This document shows, one piece after another, positions 22,101 to 30,585 of a stretch of DNA of 64,000 bases; the first letter of the stretch is position 1, and every line of letters begins with the position of its first letter. The translations under genes and the position numbers were made by a program. This DNA is from Symbiodinium natans (Eukaryota; Sar; Dinophyceae; Suessiales; Symbiodiniaceae), in NCBI GenBank assembly GCA_905221605.1, contig CAJNDS010002263.1, forward strand, positions 469,447-533,446. Direction: 5' to 3'. A model generated the notes under the pieces. The model ran no database searches. It was not told the origin of the DNA and saw nothing but the letters and a program-made list of their open reading frames with translations.

Positions 22101-23818
22101 GGGTTTAAGACCAACATAGAGGGGTGGTGACGGATGGGTCAAATGCAATCATGACCAACCAAGAGGCCGATTGGGGCTTGGGTTTGTTGGCGCTGAGTGT
22201 TGTGAGGTTGAGAGACTGTCCAGGCAAGCTTTGTTTGAAAGAGTTTGAGGTTTGGGACGTCCCAGCTGATACTCCGGGTTTGGGTTCAACAAAAGAGCCT
22301 GGGATTTCCCTGGTCTCAAAAAAAGGGGTGAAGGGCAAGAATCACGGATTGCAGGAGCTGGAGCGAATGGGTGCCAACAGCTTTGCTGGCCATGGGCCCA
22401 GCAGTGGTTGGCCAGATAAGGGCCTGTACTTGTAGCCCCAAACCTCGCCTCCTGACCCCTTACACCGATGAAAACGTTAAATCTTTAAACCATGCCCGTC
22501 GTACTTAGGCGGAGTATGATGATGATGATGATGATGAGGAGCAGGATGAGGATGAGGATGAGGAGGATGATGATGTCAAGCCCGGCATTCGACCGACGCT
22601 CTTGAAGTGTAGGTTTCAAGACCCTCGGGCAGGAACCAGAGGAGTTTAGGGCTTGGGGCTTGCGATGGACGTGTAAGTTGGGACTTGGTTGTTGCGGGTT
22701 TTCGGTGCCAAGCCCTGGTCCCACAAGGCCTGACGCCCTTGCAGATGGCGGTGTCTTGGCTGAACGGAGAATTGTTAGAGGTATACTGGCCGAATAAGAT
22801 CATAACGCTGTAATGTTAACATACAAGAACATCGTCGCAACACAAGATGATCAAATAAAATATAATAATCCTGGACATGCAGTTCACGTGTGTTTCAAAA
22901 ACTCCTCTCTTCAAGTTGCCCTGAAGCCTGCCTAAGACGTTCAGACATCCCAAAAAGCCCCAGACTTCACCAGGCGTTAAGGTTGTGCGTTTAGGGCGCA
23001 GCGGAATGCCAGAGAGGCTCGGGAAGGCTCGGGAAGGCAGGTTGGTGGGGTTTCCAGCTCACCCGAAGACCCTCTAAGCTCCTCTAAGCCAGCCAAGGCT
23101 CCCGGGGATGGAGGCACAGCTCAAGGCCCCACCCTTCGCCCCTCCCTCCCTACGTACCAGTTACGGAAACCCTTGAACCCCCAAACCACCCTAAAGTCCA
23201 CTATCCCTAAAACCTAAACCCCTAAACCATAAAACCCTAAACCCCTACACCCCCAAAACCCCTAACCCCTACACCCCTTAACCCGAAACCTCCACACGAC
23301 TGGCCTTCAGGAGCGGAGCGACAGCATCATCGGCTGGGCGCTCTTCGACCGAGATCCTCTGGAGACCTTCGACTTTGGCCAGGCCTGGCCAGGTTTAGGG
23401 TAGGGTTTAGGGTTTAGGGTTTCGGGTATGCATTAGGGTTTAGGGTTTAGGGTTATGTGTTTCGATTTTCGGCGTTTGGGGTCTTGGATGAGAGGCTGCC
23501 CAGTATGAGGCTCCGGGTAGACGCCAAACGTGTCGCATCCTCAGAGTTCGCAGGTGACTTTGCTTGGCGATGCGGCCCACCCCCTGCTGCCCTATGGCAG
23601 CCAGGGTGCCACGCAGGCGAGACGCGTCCGACACATCTCCACGTAGGACTCCAGGTTCCGGGGAGGGCCTTAGGGACCACATTGCTGCGCATGACCTCTC
23701 TCCCTGTTCTCAGGGCTCAGTTCCCCAACACGTCGGCCCCCTAGAAATCTCGTACAGGCGATTATGGATGCTGAAGCACTGGGTGTGAGCTACCAGAACG
23801 CGATGCAGAGTGGAACAG
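8479..23818 (+). CDS. FAD-dependent monooxygenase (UbiH/salicylate-hydroxylase type), gene span
   Basis: Ten exons spread over 15 kb spell the hallmarks of a group A flavoprotein hydroxylase (FAD_binding_3 superfamily) in order. They are the N-terminal VIVGGG dinucleotide fold, ADVTVYEA at the end of the second strand, EIGAGINVQAVAV, DGIFIASEAVGHPA, ALFDRDPLETF, VTLLGDAAHPLLP (GD motif) and GSQGATQ-AIMDAEALG. Such enzymes use NAD(P)H and O2 to hydroxylate or epoxidise small aromatic, quinone or isoprenoid substrates; the substrate here is unknown. Exon coordinates: 8479-8521, 8781-8849, 9212-9294, 10616-10729, 16009-16092, 16505/16530-16600, 17744-17821, 23311-23382, 23554-23616, 23758-23818. 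Most junctions keep phase with GC or GT donors. The substrate-binding middle is poorly assigned: exons at 19651, 20588 and 22509 may belong here. The C-terminal exon after 23818 was not found; reading through would stop at about 23853. Truncation or decay is therefore possible. Confidence 0.65.
8781..8849 (+). CDS. FAD monooxygenase exon 2
   Basis: Starts after GCTCAAG and reads VAGRLLQQMRLHHAGADVTVYE, ending within the codon GC|GCAC (phase 2, GC donor at 8850). This is the helix after the glycine loop and the second beta strand, ending in the acidic residue that binds the FAD ribose. Its phase joins the next exon exactly. Confidence 0.65.
9212..9294 (+). CDS. FAD monooxygenase exon 3
   Basis: Preceded by a 90-nt CCCTAAA-like tract ending AAACCAG and followed by GCAGGTGG then TTTAGGGTTTAGGG. 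It encodes HKSVEAASALKEIGAGINVQ and AVAV, matching the family motif E-x-G-A-G-I-x-L/V-x-x-N/x-A. Starts phase 2, ends phase 1. Confidence 0.8.
10113..10132 (+). repeat. dispersed intronic repeat, copy 1
   Basis: GCCTTCAGTCCAGTGGCAAA recurs exactly at 20678-20697. Both copies are followed by GGGTTT/GGGGTT-type telomere-like sequence, and both lie in introns of the same gene. Confidence 0.8.
10616..10729 (+). CDS. FAD monooxygenase exon 4 (probable)
   Basis: Starts after TGAAG in phase 1, matching the end of exon 3. It encodes AELSKLFEGALIDLGIPLEK and then FHAPEQ, ending at GT (10730), or at GA if exon end 10723 is used. The segment resembles the family's L-x-x-L-G-L-x-D-x-L-x-x-x-G-I-x-x-x region. 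A nine-residue insertion precedes it, so the 3' splice site may be elsewhere. The nearby ORF at 9545-9982 has no recognised homology. Confidence 0.55.
11198..15460 (+). pseudogene. frameshifted remnant of a large mobile-element-like coding region
   Basis: This 4-kb block is GC-rich, lacks telomere-like words and carries protein-like stretches that keep changing frame. One is VLVAESNCGKSPFYRQCVDA near 11305, a P-loop-like motif with the first Gly replaced. Others are ISVNAEQFFVPTT near 11655, MAGHFLLALEHVKCNAIARL near 11878, EQEHISVTKVNAELPARF near 12080 and KALEGRQLHGEAFTVRATAT near 12738. More stretches run to about 14800. The succession resembles a helicase/primase-like polyprotein of a transposon, but I cannot name the family. 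It sits inside one intron of the FAD monooxygenase gene. Frame changes and stops show that it is not functional. Confidence 0.45.
15552..15850. repeat. compound microsatellite: (ATGT)n, (AT)n, (GTA/GTC)n
   Basis: An (ATGT) run at 15552-15598 is followed by AT-rich repeats at 15600-15665. A GTA/GTC trinucleotide run occupies 15679-15835 and passes into ACT/AAT repeats. The long open frames here are homopolymeric and not genes. Confidence 0.95.
16009..16092 (+). CDS. FAD monooxygenase exon 5 (probable)
   Basis: Starts after CTGCCAG in phase 1, matching exon 4. It encodes SAVEYFTSDGIFIASEAVGH and ends at GC (16093). The Y-F-x-x-x-G-x-x-I/W-x-S-E-x-x-G pattern fits the family segment just before the second FAD contact. 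It is preceded by a CCCTAAGCCC word at 15929. Confidence 0.5.
16164..16190. repeat. (GA)n microsatellite
   Basis: AGAGAG run inside an intron. Confidence 0.9.
16505..16600 (+). CDS. candidate exon, perhaps FAD monooxygenase exon 6
   Basis: Lies between a CCCTAAA tract (16465-16500) and a TTTAGGG tract (16603-16675). The open frame ends SPQSCQDEMRLE and GAG|GT, phase 0. Starting at 16530 gives the phase needed by exon 5, and its end phase matches the next exon. Sequence similarity to the family is weak, so membership is inferred from phase and position. Confidence 0.45.
16605..16675 (+). repeat. TTTAGGG-type telomere-like tract at an intron 5' end
   Basis: About eight degenerate TTTAGGG heptamers begin within a few bases of the GT donor at 16601. 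Confidence 0.9.
17624..17717. repeat. fold-back element (MITE-like)
   Basis: Arms at 17624-17647 (core CCCGAAAAATGGGGTACCC) and 17695-17717 are imperfect inverted repeats around a 47-bp loop. The arm core resembles that of the fold-back at 62109-62208. Confidence 0.5.
17744..17821 (+). CDS. candidate exon, perhaps FAD monooxygenase exon 7
   Basis: Starts after TTCCGCCAG and encodes DGMLSLQFESTDAKAPQPAA and then PWQKSW, ending at GC (17822), phase 0 at both ends. D-G-x-x-x-L-x-F/x fits the family's beta strand before the second nucleotide-binding contact, but the evidence is modest. Confidence 0.45.
19557..19597. repeat. CCCTAAA telomere-like tract at an intron 3' end
   Basis: Five to six CCCTAAA-type heptamers lie upstream of the candidate exon at 19651. 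The rest of 17822-19650 shows no supported gene. Confidence 0.9.
19651..19761 (+). CDS. candidate exon, unknown
   Basis: A 111-nt open segment follows GTGCTACCAG and ends CTACAG|GTGTTG, phase 0 at both ends. It includes AHSLRATEAGARKPPGS and SADGLAAALLQ. It has CCCTAAA upstream and GGGGTTTTGGG downstream. By phase it could belong to the monooxygenase gene. Confidence 0.4.
20588..20650 (+). CDS. candidate exon, unknown
   Basis: Starts after TCGCCTCGCAG, ends CCTCAG|GC and is followed immediately by TTTAGGGTTTAGGG. The phase 0 reading is PRREAEGAGTFPLQLGLLHP and then Q. A different frame is also open, so the frame is uncertain. Confidence 0.35.
20678..20697 (+). repeat. dispersed intronic repeat, copy 2
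   Basis: Exact copy of the 20-mer at 10113-10132, again beside TTTAGGG-like sequence. Confidence 0.8.
20711..20900 (+). repeat. diverged tandem duplication with telomere-like hairpin
   Basis: TTCAGGGGTTGAGGGCTCTTA occurs at 20711 and 20825 (114 bp apart). Each copy is followed by CCCT-rich sequence, then CCCTTTACATGGTTT or CCCTTTGCATGGTTT. In the second copy AACCCTAAACC (20860-20870) and GGTTTAGGGTT (20879-20889) form a perfect 11-bp hairpin with an 8-nt loop. From 20900 to 22508 I see no supported gene beyond telomere-like words. Confidence 0.7.
22509..22607 (+). CDS. candidate acidic exon derived from a GAT/GAG repeat
   Basis: After GTACTTAG an open frame reads an almost unbroken run of about 22 Asp/Glu, followed by VKPGIRPTLLK, then T|GTAGG. 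The unique tail and canonical 3' splice site argue for an exon. The repeat itself could equally be a non-coding microsatellite. Confidence 0.35.
23311..23382 (+). CDS. FAD monooxygenase exon 8
   Basis: Starts after GGCCTTCAG, ends GGCCAG|GC, phase 0 at both ends. It encodes SIIGWALFDRDPLETFDFGQ, the conserved L-x-D-R-x-P segment that precedes the GD motif. It joins directly to VTLLGDAAH of the next exon. A long CCCTAAA tract (23160-23290) lies upstream and TTTAGGG (23393-23453) downstream. Confidence 0.85.
23393..23453 (+). repeat. TTTAGGG telomere-like tract at an intron 5' end
   Basis: Six to seven TTTAGGG heptamers, some interrupted, start 10 nt after the GC donor at 23383. Confidence 0.95.
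23554..23616 (+). CDS. FAD monooxygenase exon 9 (GD motif)
   Basis: Starts after GTTCGCAG, ends ACGCAG|GC, phase 0. It encodes VTLLGDAAHPLLPYGSQGAT and then Q. The GDAAHP motif binds the FAD pyrophosphate and ribityl. This is the clearest family signature in the gene. Confidence 0.9.
23758..23818 (+). CDS. FAD monooxygenase exon 10
   Basis: Starts after CTCGTACAG, encodes AIMDAEALGVSYQNAMQSGT and ends ACAG|GC in phase 1. It continues GSQGATQ with the family's A-I-x-D-A-x-x-L-A/G helix. No following exon was recognised before the Nudix gene at 24086. Confidence 0.8.
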
Positions 23819-24085
23819 GCGGGGGTTTGCACCATGAGGTGCTTGCATTCTGACGTAGACACTCTTCACGCGACATGCGCGCGTGCCGCAGTTCCCGAGG
23901 CTCATCCAAGTATTTGTTGCAGGTCGCACGTTTCACTGCTGGGTGTTCCTACAAACGTGACCTAGCAGTCAGCCGGGGATGCAGCGCAGAACGTCATAGC
24001 ACTGAATGGTTCCTTGCCAGTCGTTGAGTTGACGCTGCATGGCGCTGCGCCGATCTGTTTGCAGGAGCCATGAGGCCAGCGCCAC

Positions 24086-25412
24086 ATGTTCCGAGGCGCT
24101 CGCTTGCTGAGCCGCGCACGCATGGCTGAGAAGTGCGCCAGCGTCACGATCCTCAGCGGATCCTCAGCCAGACCATGCCCATATGGCCAGAGCGTTTGGG
24201 ACGCACTTGGGAGCGCCAATCGCAGAAGAGGGCTATTTTTTGATGACCAGGAGATCCTGATGGAAGAGTCCTCCCCCGGCGAGGTGCAGCTAGAGGCGAT
24301 AGGGCGAGTTCCGCGAAGCCAGGACAATAAGGCTCAGCAGCGGACTTGGTTTGGTCGAGCTGCTCCCTCTCTACCCAACTCCGTGACGCTGAGTTGTACA
24401 TCGCATGGCTGTTACAATTTAGATGGTTGGTTCTGAAGACGGACATGTTCTCGGTGTCTGTGTGTGTGTGGACGGTGCTGTGCATTCCTGTATGTCGGCC
24501 GAGGACCACTTGGGGTCATTCGGTGCACTGCCCTGTCGCGGAGCTCACTGCCAGAGGGGTCGCTCTGCCACCGCGAGCACCACATGTGAAGCTGGCAGTT
24601 GTTGTCCTTCCTCAAGATCCTGGGCCGGTTTAGGTTTTAGGGTTTAGGGTTTAGGGTTTAGGGTTTAGGGTTCCAGCAAAAGGGTTGTTTGAGAACCTTT
24701 AGGATCCTCATGGGCGACTGCTGATTACGCAGCGAGCTTCCCACATGCGCACCTTCCCCAGATGCTGGGTCTTTCCAGGGGGTGGCGTCGATGAGGGTGA
24801 GGCCTTGCATCTCGGCCGTCTTGAATGTCATAGAGCATAGCATGACTATGAATCCCTCACAAGACAAGGCCCCGGAAACCCCTCAACCCTAGTTAAACCC
24901 TCAAGAGGTGGAAAAAGCCAGATTAAATACCCGAAACCCCGAGCCCCGAACCCAAAAGATCCTGGCCACTTCCGAAAGCTGCTTTCGTGTCAGGTTCATC
25001 GCGGGCAGTCGGGAGCTCCATGAGGAAACGGGGCTCACTGTCGCGCCTTCTGCCATGCGGCTGCTCTGTTTCTGGGAAAGTGTCTTTCCCACATCTGCAG
25101 AGGGCTGTGTGGAGGTGGGACAGGCCGCTGTTCTGAACTTACATGTGTGAGTGTTTCTCGTGCCATACTGTATCAAAGGTGCATCTCTTTGTCTTGTTTC
25201 AGACTCTCGCGGAACTTGCGCTGGTGTGCTGGCCGTTCGGGATGCTAGAGAGAGGTGGTGTGGGGCAAGGGGGGTACACTTGATTAACTTGTTTGTTGCA
25301 GGTATGCTCCACGCCCATTCGCTTCCTAAACAGAGCCACACCCAAAGAAGCTGTTGAGGTCAAGGGCCACTCGGTTACGGCCTTCCTCCAGGCCGCTCGG
25401 GATGACCAGTAG
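24086..25412 (+). CDS. Nudix hydrolase, NUDT17-like
   Basis: Five exons (24086-24331, 24544-24627, 24703-24806, 24994-25123, 25302-25412) join in phase to 224 aa. The core runs VKLAVVVLPQDPGP, RLLITQRASHMRTFPRCWVF, then PGGGVDEGE. The Nudix box G-x5-E-x7-REUxEExGU is complete, but only after splicing: GGVDEGE-ALFIAGS-RELHEETGL spans the intron 24807-24993. The catalytic RELHEE glutamates are present. CFWESVFP follows, as in animal NUDT17-type proteins. Nudix enzymes cleave nucleoside diphosphates linked to another moiety; the substrate is not predictable here. Introns 1, 3 and 4 use GC-AG and intron 2 uses GT-AG. The first ATG (24086) is the best guess for the start; an upstream start cannot be excluded. 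The C-terminal exon (VCSTPIRFLNRATPKE onward) is assigned on phase alone. Confidence 0.85.
24628..24702 (+). repeat. 75-bp intron built mostly of TTTAGGG repeats
   Basis: Intron 2 of the Nudix gene begins GTTTAGGTTTTAGGG and continues with five or more perfect TTTAGGG units before a short unique tail ending CTTTAG. The GT donor lies inside the heptamer tract. Confidence 0.85.
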
Positions 25413-26867
25413 GGCTGAGGGTTCTTGATTTCATTGGTTGCGTCAGCGTCCCTGAAGTTGATTTTAGCCAATTGCAGGGTCAAGCAGCGCTACGGCATGC
25501 TTTCAGGGGTTCTAGTTCAGAAAGCTTTAGAGCTGTGAGGGGTTTCGACACATTCAAGTCTCGCCAGCGAGTCGGAGGCAAAGCCGAGGAAGACTGGTTT
25601 CCGGAGCGTGCTCAAAAAAAACGTCCCAGGGCGTATAGAGATTTGCTGTGAGGAGGGTTCTTGCCTCACAAACTTCCCGACCCGCGCAGACCTCAATCTA
25701 CTCTTCCCTGGATGCTTGAAATATTGCGTGCCGCTGGCCTCCCACCAGGCCTCCGTTGAGCCTGAGCACGCTGGCTGCCTGGCCCTGCAAAGCTCTGAAG
25801 CTCGGATTGGCCCGGGCTGGTCGCCAGGGGGGGAGATACTTCGGCGGCCTGGGAAGTTCATGGAGTTTAGGTCTCACGGTCAGGGATAGCAATTCAATAG
25901 AGCTCATCTTTTGCGGCGAGTGCTTTGGGTCGTTCCTCTAAGCCAAGGAGTGCGAGCGTTGTGCCTGGGTGCCTCTACCATGGCTCACAGATCCGCAGCT
26001 GCTATTTGGGCAGTTGTCCCTTCTGGGGCGTTGTCATACGGAGCTTGATATCTTGGGCACCCAAAGTTTGGACCCTAATTTTACCCTGAACCCTAAACCG
26101 TAAACCCTAATTAACCCCCTTCATTGACGAACTGCTGTTTTCGATCCCTCTGTGTTCTGGGATGGTGTTCCGGAGTTCGGTTCAATGTTTTGGGTTAAGG
26201 CTTAGGTTAAGGGTAGAGGTCGGAATGGAAATAAGTAGCGCCCGACAAGTGTTTCAGTGCGAGCGCCCTGACCCCCGCCCTCTCCCCCCTCCCGGGGATA
26301 ACAAAGTGAAACTCTATATTCGATTTAGACCAGGAAACGAACAAACTACAAGTTCAACAGCTGTCAGCCTCCAATGAACAGCCCGGCCTCCCGAAATAGG
26401 CCTAGGAAGCTTAGAGCCCCAATGTGTCTGCCCAGGCTCCCCAGTACCCGAATGGGGAAGGTAAACTCCCGACCCTTAATTCGCCCCAACCCTGACACCC
26501 GGGGCATCTTGCAGGGCACCGTGGCTCTACTTCCCCTTACACACCCGAAGCAGCATGCTTCTTCTTCCTTGTGCAACAAGCTCCAAAGGCCCCAAACGCT
26601 TGGGTTTTTCATAGACAAACCTGTTTGAGTTGATTTCTCTTTCTCCAAAGTAATGCCAGCTGTATAGGCTTGCGGCAAAGCAAACAGTAGGTTCTGGCCC
26701 TGAGAAGGGCAGGAGCCCGGAAGGAATATGAAACCCCCGAAAATTCAGGGGATACCCCTCCTAGACAACCTAAACCCTGAGCCCTAAACCCTAAACGCCC
26801 TAAACCCTAAACCCTAAACCATCCTAAACCCTAGACAACCTAAACCCTGAACCCCGAAACAGCTGAG
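25413..26867. other. intergenic sequence with CCCTAAA tracts
   Basis: CCCTAAA-type sequence occurs at 26069-26115 and, densely, at 26762-26856 before the next exon. Several ORFs of about 60-115 codons overlap on both strands (25517-25941, 26364-26678) without recognisable motifs. I do not call them. Confidence 0.5.
26762..26856. repeat. CCCTAAA telomere-like tract at an intron 3' end
   Basis: About ten CCCTAAA-type heptamers with small interruptions, ending 10 nt before the candidate exon at 26868. Confidence 0.9.
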
Positions 26868-26942
26868 GATCTCCACGGCCCAAGTGCTTTTGAGGCTCGG
26901 GAGGCCCCGGGCCCCGAAGTCCCTCCGCTGCCGGGCTGGCAA
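26868..26942 (+). CDS. candidate exon, Pro/acidic-rich unknown
   Basis: Starts after ACAGCTGAG and ends TGGCAA|GTGG, phase 0 at both ends. It encodes DLHGPSAFEAREAPGPEVPP and then LPGWQ. Bounded upstream by a CCCTAAA tract and downstream by TTTAGGG (27069-27095). Confidence 0.5.
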
Positions 26943-28340
26943 GTGGCCGCTGGGAGAGCAGAGGGGGCGTGGGTGGCTTTTTTCAGGGCTTCGGGCTGTT
27001 TAGTAATATATATATATATATATACTTTAAGGGATTCTAGAGGGTACCTCTATATACCCTTTATACTTAGGGTTCAGGGTTTAGGGTTTAGGTTTCTGGC
27101 TCAGCAGTCCTGGGTTAAAAAAAGGTTTCTGGCTCAGGTTTCAGGCAAGCATGTCTTCAAGTTGCGTGCGCAGGCTCTCCCTCAAAAGCTCATCATGCAT
27201 GGACAGGACTAAAGTTTCGACCTACAGTGGAAGACTGGACACCTGAAATTGCTGCAGAATCGTGGAGTCGTCGACATGTGCATGTAACATGACATGTCGT
27301 AGGGCCTGGTGGGAAATAGGTCCACCGGAACAAAATGATATTTGTGCACGGGTGGAGTCCTGGTGTGTTGGGAGTCTACTGGGCATGGAGGGATCGCCCC
27401 TGCCATGATTGTGACGTGTGTGCGTGTGTACTCATGACTTTGAGTAGTGAGTCCATCTTCCTGCCTGAATATCATCTCACCCGTTGCCGTCATTGTTGCA
27501 ACATAGCCATGATCATTTAAAGCCATAATGCGAATAAGTTCGTGATGCTGCAGCCCGTGATGTGATACGAGAAGAAGTGCGAGAATCTTGTGTATGGCCC
27601 CTACAGGGCGTCAATATTGACAATGCAAAGCACCGGCCCAGGAATCTGCATGAGCACACCATTGCTAGCACGTCAGATGTCTCGGATACTAGCTTCAGAC
27701 TTGCCACCGCTTGCCTGCGGTTGAAATATGTTGAAATGAAAGATGATCCCACCGACTGGCGCTTGAACGGAAGAGGCGGTCCAGCAAACCATCAGCGACA
27801 CGTTTATGCTGCGCATGTGTTGCGCATGTCCTGCTCGAAGATGTGAAGGGCGGTGTTTCCAGTTCATGCTTTCTGGCAGCCACGCACGCCCTTTTCAACC
27901 AATGGTTGGCAAAAATGCACGGTTTTCTCTACCAGCCTCCCGTCCTCCCATCCTCTGAGGTGAGGGAGGGAGGCGAAGCACGGCCAGGGGACCTGGCTAC
28001 CTGGCAGTCAGTCTTTTATGGCTTGCAATACTGTAGCAACAGCAGCGGATTGGTGCTTAGGGTTTAGGGCAATGAATGAGTCTCTTTGACTATGAAGCTG
28101 TGGATCTTCCTTCTTGTGGCCCGTCCTTGCAAAAACTCCCAAGGAGACCGCAACTTTGTTGGAGGGCTGCTTCTTTCTGGTAGTTGCAACCCCCCCTCGT
28201 ATAAGAGGATGTTTCTTAAGCATTTTGGTTTTCGGCGCGAAGCGCTCGACCATGTTCAGGCCCGGCCTAACCCTTCAACCCTGAACCCAGAAACAAAACC
28301 CCCTACACCCAGTAAACCCTAAACCCTAAAGAGAAGCAAG
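26943..28340. other. non-coding stretch with (AT)n and unassigned ORFs
   Basis: An (AT) microsatellite lies at 27005-27024. An open + frame at 27562-27846 has no recognisable motif and a composition close to its surroundings. CCCTAAA words resume at 28310-28330. Confidence 0.5.
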
Positions 28341-28377
28341 AAGGCAGACTGCCACATCAACGCCGCACAGCTCCAGG
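28341..28377 (+). CDS. candidate micro-exon, unknown gene, part 1
   Basis: After GAAGCAAG the frame reads KADCHINAAQLQ and ends in G|GT, phase 1. It joins in phase to the exon at 28714. A CCCTAAACCCTAAA word is directly upstream. Confidence 0.45.
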
Positions 28378-28713
28378 GTCTCTTGGTCTTGGTTGCTTAT
28401 AGGTTAAGTCGGCTAGGTTTTGGTTATAGAAAACCCAAGCGTTTAGGGGTTATAGGGTGAATAACATGAGCTTGTTGCACAAGGGTGAAAAACATGCTGC
28501 TGCGGGTTCTAAGGGGAAGTAGAGCCAAGGCGCCCTCAAGATACCCCGGGTGTAAGGGTTGGGGCTAAGGGTCAGGAGTTTACCTCCCCCATGAGATTCG
28601 GGCACTGGGCAACCTGGGCAGACACTTTGGGAGCTTTAAGCTTGGCCTTTCGGGGTGCTTGGTTAGGGTTGCCCTAAACCCTAAGCCCTAAACCCTAAAC
28701 CCTAATAGCCCAG

Positions 28714-28789
28714 GTATCTACCCCAACACTGTGGGGGAGGGCATTGGCCAGGGGCACCTCTATGCCCTGGCCGTGCTGCTGTCGCAAAG
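28714..28789 (+). CDS. candidate exon, unknown gene, part 2
   Basis: Starts after AATAGCCCAG in phase 1 and encodes IYPNTVGEGIGQGHLYALAV and then LLSQ, ending AAAG|GT in phase 2. A CCCTAAA tract (28673-28707) is directly upstream. The peptide looks like a globular domain segment, but I cannot place it. Confidence 0.55.
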
Positions 28790-29333
28790 GTCAGAAGCCT
28801 CAAGTCTCTGAGCCCTGTGCCTGCGAGAGCGTGCAAGAAAAACGACCGGAAGGGGTGGTGCCTGCAGCCAGAAGCTGCATGGTCTGTTCTAGTTATATGG
28901 CGGCTTATGTCTAGAGTCTAGGGTATCCGGGTACCCCAAGAAAGGACCATAGTTTAAATCGAGACCTGACCAAATACAAGTATCCGAGGTTTAGAAAAAG
29001 CTCTGAACTCGCAGTAATTTAGGTGGTTTTGTTAGACCTTCACGCGCTTGGACAGTTCCAGCAGTCTGCAAACCTCTCGGGATGTAACGGAGGCCGAACC
29101 TCACACCCTCACAAACCCCCAAAAACCTCTCACGCACGGACTGCAAAAAGGCCCTCCGCAAGCTCCGGCACTGCGTGCGAGTTTCCAAGGGCCAGAAACC
29201 CTAAAACCGCCAGGCCTCATAGTAAGGATTTTGCGAACTCGGTGCCCTAATATCCCCGGGTCCGATCTTTTCAAAGGATCCCAACCCCTAAGTTTCTAGA
29301 TGCCAGGCCGAAAACCCTAAACCAAAAGCCCAG

Positions 29334-29385
29334 CCCCAACTCTTTTTGTCGATGCCCCTGAAGAGGCATCCGGGGCTGCATCAAG
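29334..29385 (+). CDS. candidate exon, unknown
   Basis: Follows AAGCCCAG, ends ATCAAG|GC and reads PTLFVDAPEEASGAAS. A degenerate CCCTAAACC word precedes it. Its start phase does not match the exon at 28714, so it may belong elsewhere or an exon is missing. Confidence 0.35.
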
Positions 29386-29689
29386 GCCGGGATATGGGGC
29401 AAGGGGTGATCTAGGAGCAGTTGCTGAGAGCGCGTGGGCTTTAGTTTATGGAGTTCGGGGCGCTGCTAGCTTCATGAGCTCTGGTGTTTCTGGGCTGAGG
29501 CTTGGTGAGCGACCTGTTCTTGACCCCACTCCTAGAGCAAGAGGTGACAATGAGCTGTAACACAAAGCTTCCAGTAAACACACAAGCACGAGCACACTGA
29601 CTGACCAAAGGCCTATTCCGACCTTCGCTGTGAGGTCACTGGGAAGGCCCTCGATCTTGACAGTTCACATAGGTGTTCGGGTTCCGGAG

Positions 29690-29775
29690 TTGGGGGGGGG
29701 GGGGGGGGTGAGGTTCGGGAAGGGATTTTGTGCATTCTTGGGCTTGGGTGTGGGGTGGGGGGGGGGGAGGGGGTT
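29690..29775. repeat. poly-G tracts
   Basis: Two runs of ten or more G separated by about 50 nt. A possible quadruplex-forming region in a non-coding stretch. Confidence 0.8.
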
Positions 29776-30504
29776 GTTCATAAACTGTGGGGTTTGCCTG
29801 GCAGAGGTAACTTGTGAGCCCCGTGGAGCCCGAAACTCAGAACGACATGAGGTTTAACACCTGGGCTGGCGAGAAATACTCTATGAGACAGACATTGGCT
29901 AAAAGGTGCTAGAAGGGTTTCCTGTTGCTGTCATCGCAGACACCCAGCTAGCTACGTCACCACGACTGCAGACGAGGTATGTAGGTCCTTTTTGCCAGGT
30001 CGTCATTGCCAATCGAGAGATGGGCTCCACTGCAGTGCTGAAAGTCGTCGACCAGCAGACTGAGGTACGGAGTTCCTTCGGTTCACCTTTCAGGCAGCAA
30101 CTCATAGGGGCTCAAGGCAGGGTTCATAGCGATGGAGAAGCAGTAGGCGAGCTCCAGAGTGCTTTTGATTACCTATCACATCCAAGCAGGGGGCAGCCAT
30201 GCAAATTGGCGGGCCCCGTTGGATATTGCAAAGCTTAAGGCTAACAGCCCCAACATCTTCCCTGTTTTCTGGGATGATGGTTTCAAGCATTGGAAGCTGG
30301 GCAATCTCAGAGACACGGTTGAATAGAGTAGAGCTTGCAGCATTTAGGTCGATCGTTACGCCCTGAAGGCCTTGGAAGAACTTCTTGTCGGCGACTTGCG
30401 AAAGACTGAAGAGTAAGAGTGGCAGTTATAAAGGATCCTGCCTTCCCCCACTAGCCAACAGTAGGAAAGGGGCCTAAGCCCCAAAATCCGATTGCCCGGC
30501 ACAG

Positions 30505-30585
30505 GGCCTCGAGCTGGAGGCCAAGCGCAAGTGGTGCAGCGAGCACGGAGCAAGGCTCCACGACGAGGCTTCGCGCCCTAGAAGG
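30505..30585 (+). CDS. candidate exon, charged helical
   Basis: Starts after CCCGGCACAG, ends AGAAGG|GTTTTT, phase 0 at both ends. It encodes GLELEAKRKWCSEHGARLHD and then EASRPRR. TTTAGGG-like words follow at 30592. Confidence 0.5.
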
